64,000 nt of DNA from Maribacter algarum (ex Lu et al. 2025) (nom. illeg.) (lineage in GTDB: Bacteria; Bacteroidota; Bacteroidia; Flavobacteriales; Flavobacteriaceae). Positions 60,362 through 64,000 of this stretch are shown in pieces. The stretch covers positions 106,882 to 170,881 of the forward strand of contig CANMAW010000006.1 of assembly GCA_947495915.1 (NCBI GenBank), read 5' to 3'. Within the stretch, counting starts at the first letter, position 1; each line of letters begins with the position of its first letter. The position numbers and the translations under genes were made by a program. The notes below the pieces were generated by a model. It did not search any database, was not told the origin of the DNA, and was given only the letters and a program-made list of their open reading frames with translations.

Positions 60362-61076
60362 AAGTTTCTTTAATTGAGTTAGTTACAACTTCATAAACCA
60401 ATTCATGTGTTTTATTATTTAATTGATTTAGATGTCTTTCAATAGTTTGAGTATCGTTTCTTCTTGCTGGTCCTGTTTGAGCTTGTAGCGGCGATAATAA
60501 TTGAATTTTAGCTACGGTTTCTTGAATCAACGGTTTTAATATATCAAAAGGAACATCATTTTTAGTACAAATTTCAGAGGCTAAATGAAACATATGATTA
60601 GAGAAATTATTAACAAAAACTGCTGCCAAATGTATAGTCTTGCGTTGTTCTGAAGATATTTTTAATACCTGAGTAGAAATTAAATGCCCAAGTTTATTCA
60701 ATAATACTAGATCTTTTTCATGCTCTGCTTCAATACAAATAGGAATTTGTTCAAAACTAATTTTTCGATCTTTTGAGAATGTTTGCAAAGGATAAAAAAC
60801 TCCTCTTCTAATTTCTTTGGGTAAAGCGTTTAAAGGAACACTGCCGGAAGTATGTACGATTAGTTTACGGGAGTTTTTAATTTTTTTTGAAACATCTATG
60901 ATAGCATCATCACTTACTGCAATTATATAAACATCGGGTATGTCATTGGCTAAAGAAATGTCAAAATGCTCACGAGAAGCTAAGATCTCAACAACTTCAA
61001 TTTGTGCTGTTTTTTTAAAAATATGTTGTAGTTGGGTTGAAACGGCGCCAGTGCCAACTAATGATACTTTAATCAT
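60345..61076 (-). CDS. Rossmann-like and DUF2520 domain protein
   Basis: A 243-residue protein with an N-terminal NAD(P)-binding domain (MIKVSLVGTGAVSTQLQHIF with the GxGxxx pattern) and a DUF2520 helical domain (about 130-240, including LAAVFVNNFSNHMFHLASEIC). It resembles F420-dependent or 6-phosphogluconate-like oxidoreductases, but its substrate is not known. The last residues read TNSIKETYEKKL. It is the first gene of a five-gene minus-strand operon, overlaps the KdsC-like gene by 17 bases and is divergent from the CcsA gene. Confidence 0.88.
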   Translation of the reverse strand: MIKVSLVGTGAVSTQLQHIFKKTAQIEVVEILASREHFDISLANDIPDVYIIAVSDDAIIDVSKKIKNSRKLIVHTSGSVPLNALPKEIRRGVFYPLQTFSKDRKISFEQIPICIEAEHEKDLVLLNKLGHLISTQVLKISSEQRKTIHLAAVFVNNFSNHMFHLASEICTKNDVPFDILKPLIQETVAKIQLLSPLQAQTGPARRNDTQTIERHLNQLNNKTHELVYEVVTNSIKETYEKKL

Positions 61077-61245
61077 GCTGTAAATTTATACATATAATTT
61101 ATGGAATGAAACACCTTAACTCTTATTTAATGATTTGAATTTGTTGGTGTTTAAAAATTCTAAAAGCATTCATTTTACATAAATATTAACATTGTTTGTT
61201 GGGTTTTTGCAGATATTCTCAGCACTTAAAATGATAAAAAGGTAG

Positions 61246-61253
61246 TATTTTTG
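61246..61253 (+). promoter_or_regulatory. Promoter -7 box of the CcsA gene
   Basis: TATTTTTG matches TAnnTTTG and lies 25 bases before the ATG at 61279. No TTG is seen at the usual spacing upstream. Confidence 0.45.
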
Positions 61254-61278
61254 CAGACCTAAACCAACGCATCTTCAG

Positions 61279-64000
61279 ATGATAGCATCACTTAAGAAAT
61301 TTCTCTTCTCTACTCGGTTAATGGCTGTTTTGTTTATTGTTTTCGGAGTTGCCATGGGTATTGGAACTTTTGTTGAGAGTAAGTATAGTACAGAAACCGC
61401 TCGAATTTGGATATACAATACAAGATGGTTTGAAATAATAATGGTTTTTTTTGTGATCAATTTCATCGGAAACATGTTTCGTTACCGCCTCTTCACCTGG
61501 AAAAAATGGCCAGTACTCACCTTACATCTTTCTTGGGTTTTAATCATCATTGGTGCTTTTGTTACAAGATATATCAGTTATGAGGGTGTGATGCCTATAA
61601 GGGAGGGCAAAAGTGAAAAGATTTTTTATTCTGATAAAACCTATTTAACAGCTTTTGTTGATGGCGAAATAGATGGGGTTACGCAAAGAAAACCACTTGA
61701 AGATGATCTTATTGTTACTACTGAAGGTCTCAAATCATCATTACCCTGGAAATATGAATTTAACGAACAGCCGTTTACCATTTCATATGTTGATTTTTTT
61801 GCTGGAGCAAAAGAAGCTTTAATTCCCAATGACAACGGTAACGAATTTTTGAAAATCGTAGAAGCGGGTAGTGGTCAACGTGAAGAACATTATCTCGAGA
61901 ATAACAAGGTCAATAATGTACATAATGTACTGTTTGCCCTAAATAAACCTACAGAAGGGGCCATAAACATTTTTACTACTGATTCTACCTATCAAATACA
62001 GACTCCTTTTTCAGGAAGTTTTATGAGAATGGCTGATCAGTTTCAAGGCCAGGTAGCGCAAGATAGCTTGCAAAAATTCCATTTAAGATCTTTATATAAT
62101 ATGGCCGGAATGCAATTTGTTATTCCTGAAGCTATGGTTAAAGGGTCTTATGGAGTAGTTGAGTTGCCAGCTAACGAAATCACAGAACAAAGCTTATCAG
62201 CATTGATTGTTGAAGTTTCTTCAGATGGTGAAACAGTACAGAAAAAATTATTAGGAGGAAAAGGAGTTTCTAAATTTTCTGAAAAATTCAATGTTGGTGG
62301 CTTAGATTTTTCATTGGCTTTTGGTTCAAAAGTTTATGAATTGCCTTTTAGTGTTAAGCTTAACGACTTTATCGCAAAAAAATATCCTGGTACTGAAACA
62401 GGGTATGCTTCTTTCATGAGTAAAGTTACCGTAGAAGATGAACGTCCTTTTGATTATGATATTTATATGAATAATATCTTAGATCACAAAGGCTTCCGCT
62501 TTTTTCAATCGAGTTTTCATCCTGATGAAAAGGGAACAGTACTCTCGGTTAATCATGATCAATGGGGTACTTGGATAACTTATTTAGGTTACTTCTTGTT
62601 ATACGCTGGATTAATGGGTATTATGTTCTTCGGGAAAACTAGATTTAGAGATTTAACGAATAGTTTAGATAAGGTTCGAGCGAAGAAAAAAAGCTTGACT
62701 GTCATAGCTTTTTTGCTAGTATCAATGGCAGTTCAATCTCAAGAACATAGCGTTGATGATGGCCATGATCATAATCAAAAACCCACCCAGTCTCAGATTG
62801 ATTCATTAATTGCATCTACAACTGTATCTGAAGAGCATGCAGAATCTTTTGGAAAATTAGTTATTCAAGATGATGGTGGTCGTATGAAACCCATTAATAC
62901 TTTCTCTTCAGAATTACTAAGAAAATTAAGCTTGAAAGATAAATTTCAGAATATGAATTCTGATCAGGTTTTTCTATCCATGATGCTAAATGCTCCAGCG
63001 TGGTATAATACTGAGTTTATAGCTGTTGATAAAAAGGGTCAAAATGATAGCATTCGTAACGTTTTAGGAATTCCAAAGGGACAAGAGTTTATAAAGGCTA
63101 CCGATTTTTTTGATGAAAAAGGGCAATACAAACTTGCCCCATTTATAGATGACGCAACTACCGCCTTAACCCCCAATAAATTTCAACAAGATTTAAAAGA
63201 TGCTCATGTACGTTTATCACTTTTAAATCAGGCGTTAAGTGGTGATATAGTCAAGATTTTTCCATTGCTAGAAGATGATAATAACAAATGGATATCTGCT
63301 CTAGAATATAGGGGGGGACAGTTTCCGGTATCAGATTCTTTATATGGTAATTTCATTAAAAATGCGGTACCCTACTATTTAATGTCTTTGAGAAAATCAA
63401 TAGCTTCAGATGATTATACCGAAGCTGATAAGCTACTTAGTGCATTTAAAAAGAACCAAGAGAATTATGGTAACGAGGTTTTGCCGTCTAAAGAGAAAAT
63501 TGAAACGGAGGTTATTTATAACAAACTCAGTATTTTCAATAGACTGTATCGATTTTATGCTTTAGTAGGCGTAATGCTCTTTTTTGTATTGATTTTTGAA
63601 ATCTTTAAAGAAAGACAGATTTGGAAAGTTGCCGCATATGTGTTGAAAGGCACCATAATTGTACTTTTTCTATGGCATTCTGCTGGTTTAATATTGAGGT
63701 GGTATATCTCTGGTCATGCACCATGGAGTAATGCTTATGAAAGTATATTATATGTTGCTTGGGCAACTATGGGTATGGGTATGTTATTTGCTAGAAAGAG
63801 CACCATGACCTTAGCCGCTGCCGCGTTTGTTTCCTCAATGCTTTTATTTATCGCTCATCAAAATTGGGTAGACCCTTCTATTGGAAATTTAGTGCCCGTT
63901 TTAGACAGTTATTGGTTAATGATTCATGTTGCTGTAATTGTTGGAAGCTATGGACCTCTTACTGTAGGTATGATTCTTGGCTTTGTAAGTTTGTTATTGA
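61279..64000 (+). CDS. ResB-CcsA fusion, cytochrome c biogenesis (partial, runs off right edge)
   Basis: The first 907 codons of a fused system II cytochrome c maturation protein. The ATG at 61279 gives MIASLKKFLFSTRLMAVLFIVFGVAMGIGTF. A ResB-like half follows, with spans near 13-30, 55-75 and 80-100, a large periplasmic part, and another span at about 435-455. A histidine-rich tract (HSVDDGHDHNQ) and a span near 760-790 precede the CcsA half, with SNAYESILYVAWATMGM and HVAVIVGSYGPLT marking the first conserved blocks. The tryptophan-rich WWD heme-handling motif lies beyond the window. Such fusions export heme and attach it to apocytochromes. No stop occurs before 64000. Confidence 0.92.
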   Translation, partial: MIASLKKFLFSTRLMAVLFIVFGVAMGIGTFVESKYSTETARIWIYNTRWFEIIMVFFVINFIGNMFRYRLFTWKKWPVLTLHLSWVLIIIGAFVTRYISYEGVMPIREGKSEKIFYSDKTYLTAFVDGEIDGVTQRKPLEDDLIVTTEGLKSSLPWKYEFNEQPFTISYVDFFAGAKEALIPNDNGNEFLKIVEAGSGQREEHYLENNKVNNVHNVLFALNKPTEGAINIFTTDSTYQIQTPFSGSFMRMADQFQGQVAQDSLQKFHLRSLYNMAGMQFVIPEAMVKGSYGVVELPANEITEQSLSALIVEVSSDGETVQKKLLGGKGVSKFSEKFNVGGLDFSLAFGSKVYELPFSVKLNDFIAKKYPGTETGYASFMSKVTVEDERPFDYDIYMNNILDHKGFRFFQSSFHPDEKGTVLSVNHDQWGTWITYLGYFLLYAGLMGIMFFGKTRFRDLTNSLDKVRAKKKSLTVIAFLLVSMAVQSQEHSVDDGHDHNQKPTQSQIDSLIASTTVSEEHAESFGKLVIQDDGGRMKPINTFSSELLRKLSLKDKFQNMNSDQVFLSMMLNAPAWYNTEFIAVDKKGQNDSIRNVLGIPKGQEFIKATDFFDEKGQYKLAPFIDDATTALTPNKFQQDLKDAHVRLSLLNQALSGDIVKIFPLLEDDNNKWISALEYRGGQFPVSDSLYGNFIKNAVPYYLMSLRKSIASDDYTEADKLLSAFKKNQENYGNEVLPSKEKIETEVIYNKLSIFNRLYRFYALVGVMLFFVLIFEIFKERQIWKVAAYVLKGTIIVLFLWHSAGLILRWYISGHAPWSNAYESILYVAWATMGMGMLFARKSTMTLAAAAFVSSMLLFIAHQNWVDPSIGNLVPVLDSYWLMIHVAVIVGSYGPLTVGMILGFVSLLL

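Noticed and set aside
61275..61835. Minus-strand open frames opposite the start of the CcsA gene
   Set aside because: The plus frame from 61279 stays open to the edge and encodes a recognisable ResB-like protein, so the antisense frames are shadows.

Overview
The window is a 64 kb stretch of AT-rich chromosome from a member of the Bacteroidota, almost certainly a (probably marine) Flavobacteriaceae. The evidence is a SusC/SusD pair, a C-terminal type IX secretion sorting domain, DUF4290, DUF2911 and DUF493 proteins, the fused ResB-CcsA cytochrome c biogenesis protein, and promoters of the Bacteroidota type (TTG, about 17-19 bp, TAnnTTTG). I see no insertion sequence, prophage, CRISPR array or rRNA. 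One tRNA gene (anticodon CAT) is present.

From 1 to about 39.5 kb the window is mostly housekeeping DNA in short operons on both strands. In order: a gene-free AT-rich left end; rplS, trmD and small neighbours; a long-form GAPDH; an HtrA/Deg protease; dapF-acetyltransferase-mltG; an RsmI-like methylase, LMW phosphatase and dnaA; a ribD-HAD-EamA-YigZ operon divergent from prmC-ridA-ligA; a DUF3095 cyclase-like protein; a GH85 endo-beta-N-acetylglucosaminidase; tRNA(CAT); a START-like protein and a class IV aminotransferase; yqgE, HU, fmt, recQ and an NadR-like ATPase; DUF493, DUF4290 and murA; a MORN-repeat (YwqK-like) protein; an M20 amidohydrolase; a photolyase-SDR-SRPBCC cluster; a T9SS-secreted protein; and DUF2911.

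From 39.5 to 57.6 kb lies the most distinctive region, a nutrient-acquisition locus resembling a polysaccharide utilisation locus but without a classical glycoside hydrolase. It encodes a giant VCBS/FG-GAP/ASPIC lipoprotein, SusD, SusC, a GHL10-type lipoprotein and a CBM9-like protein. Divergent to these are a LytS-type histidine kinase and a LytTR response regulator. Then come a LacI-family regulator, a sodium:solute symporter, a 33-residue single-span membrane peptide not previously called here, and an 846-residue PIG-L family deacetylase. Upstream of susC are two 9-bp direct repeats separated by 12 bp, the architecture of a LytTR operator, which suggests that the neighbouring two-component system controls the SusCD transporter. 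A plausible reading, by inference only, is outer-membrane import of an N-acylated glycoconjugate, deacetylation in the periplasm, and sodium-coupled uptake.

From 57.6 kb to the end there is a five-gene minus-strand operon (DUF2520, KdsC-like phosphatase, Maf, lipoprotein, short MscS-like channel) and, divergently, the first 907 codons of the ResB-CcsA fusion, which runs off the right edge.
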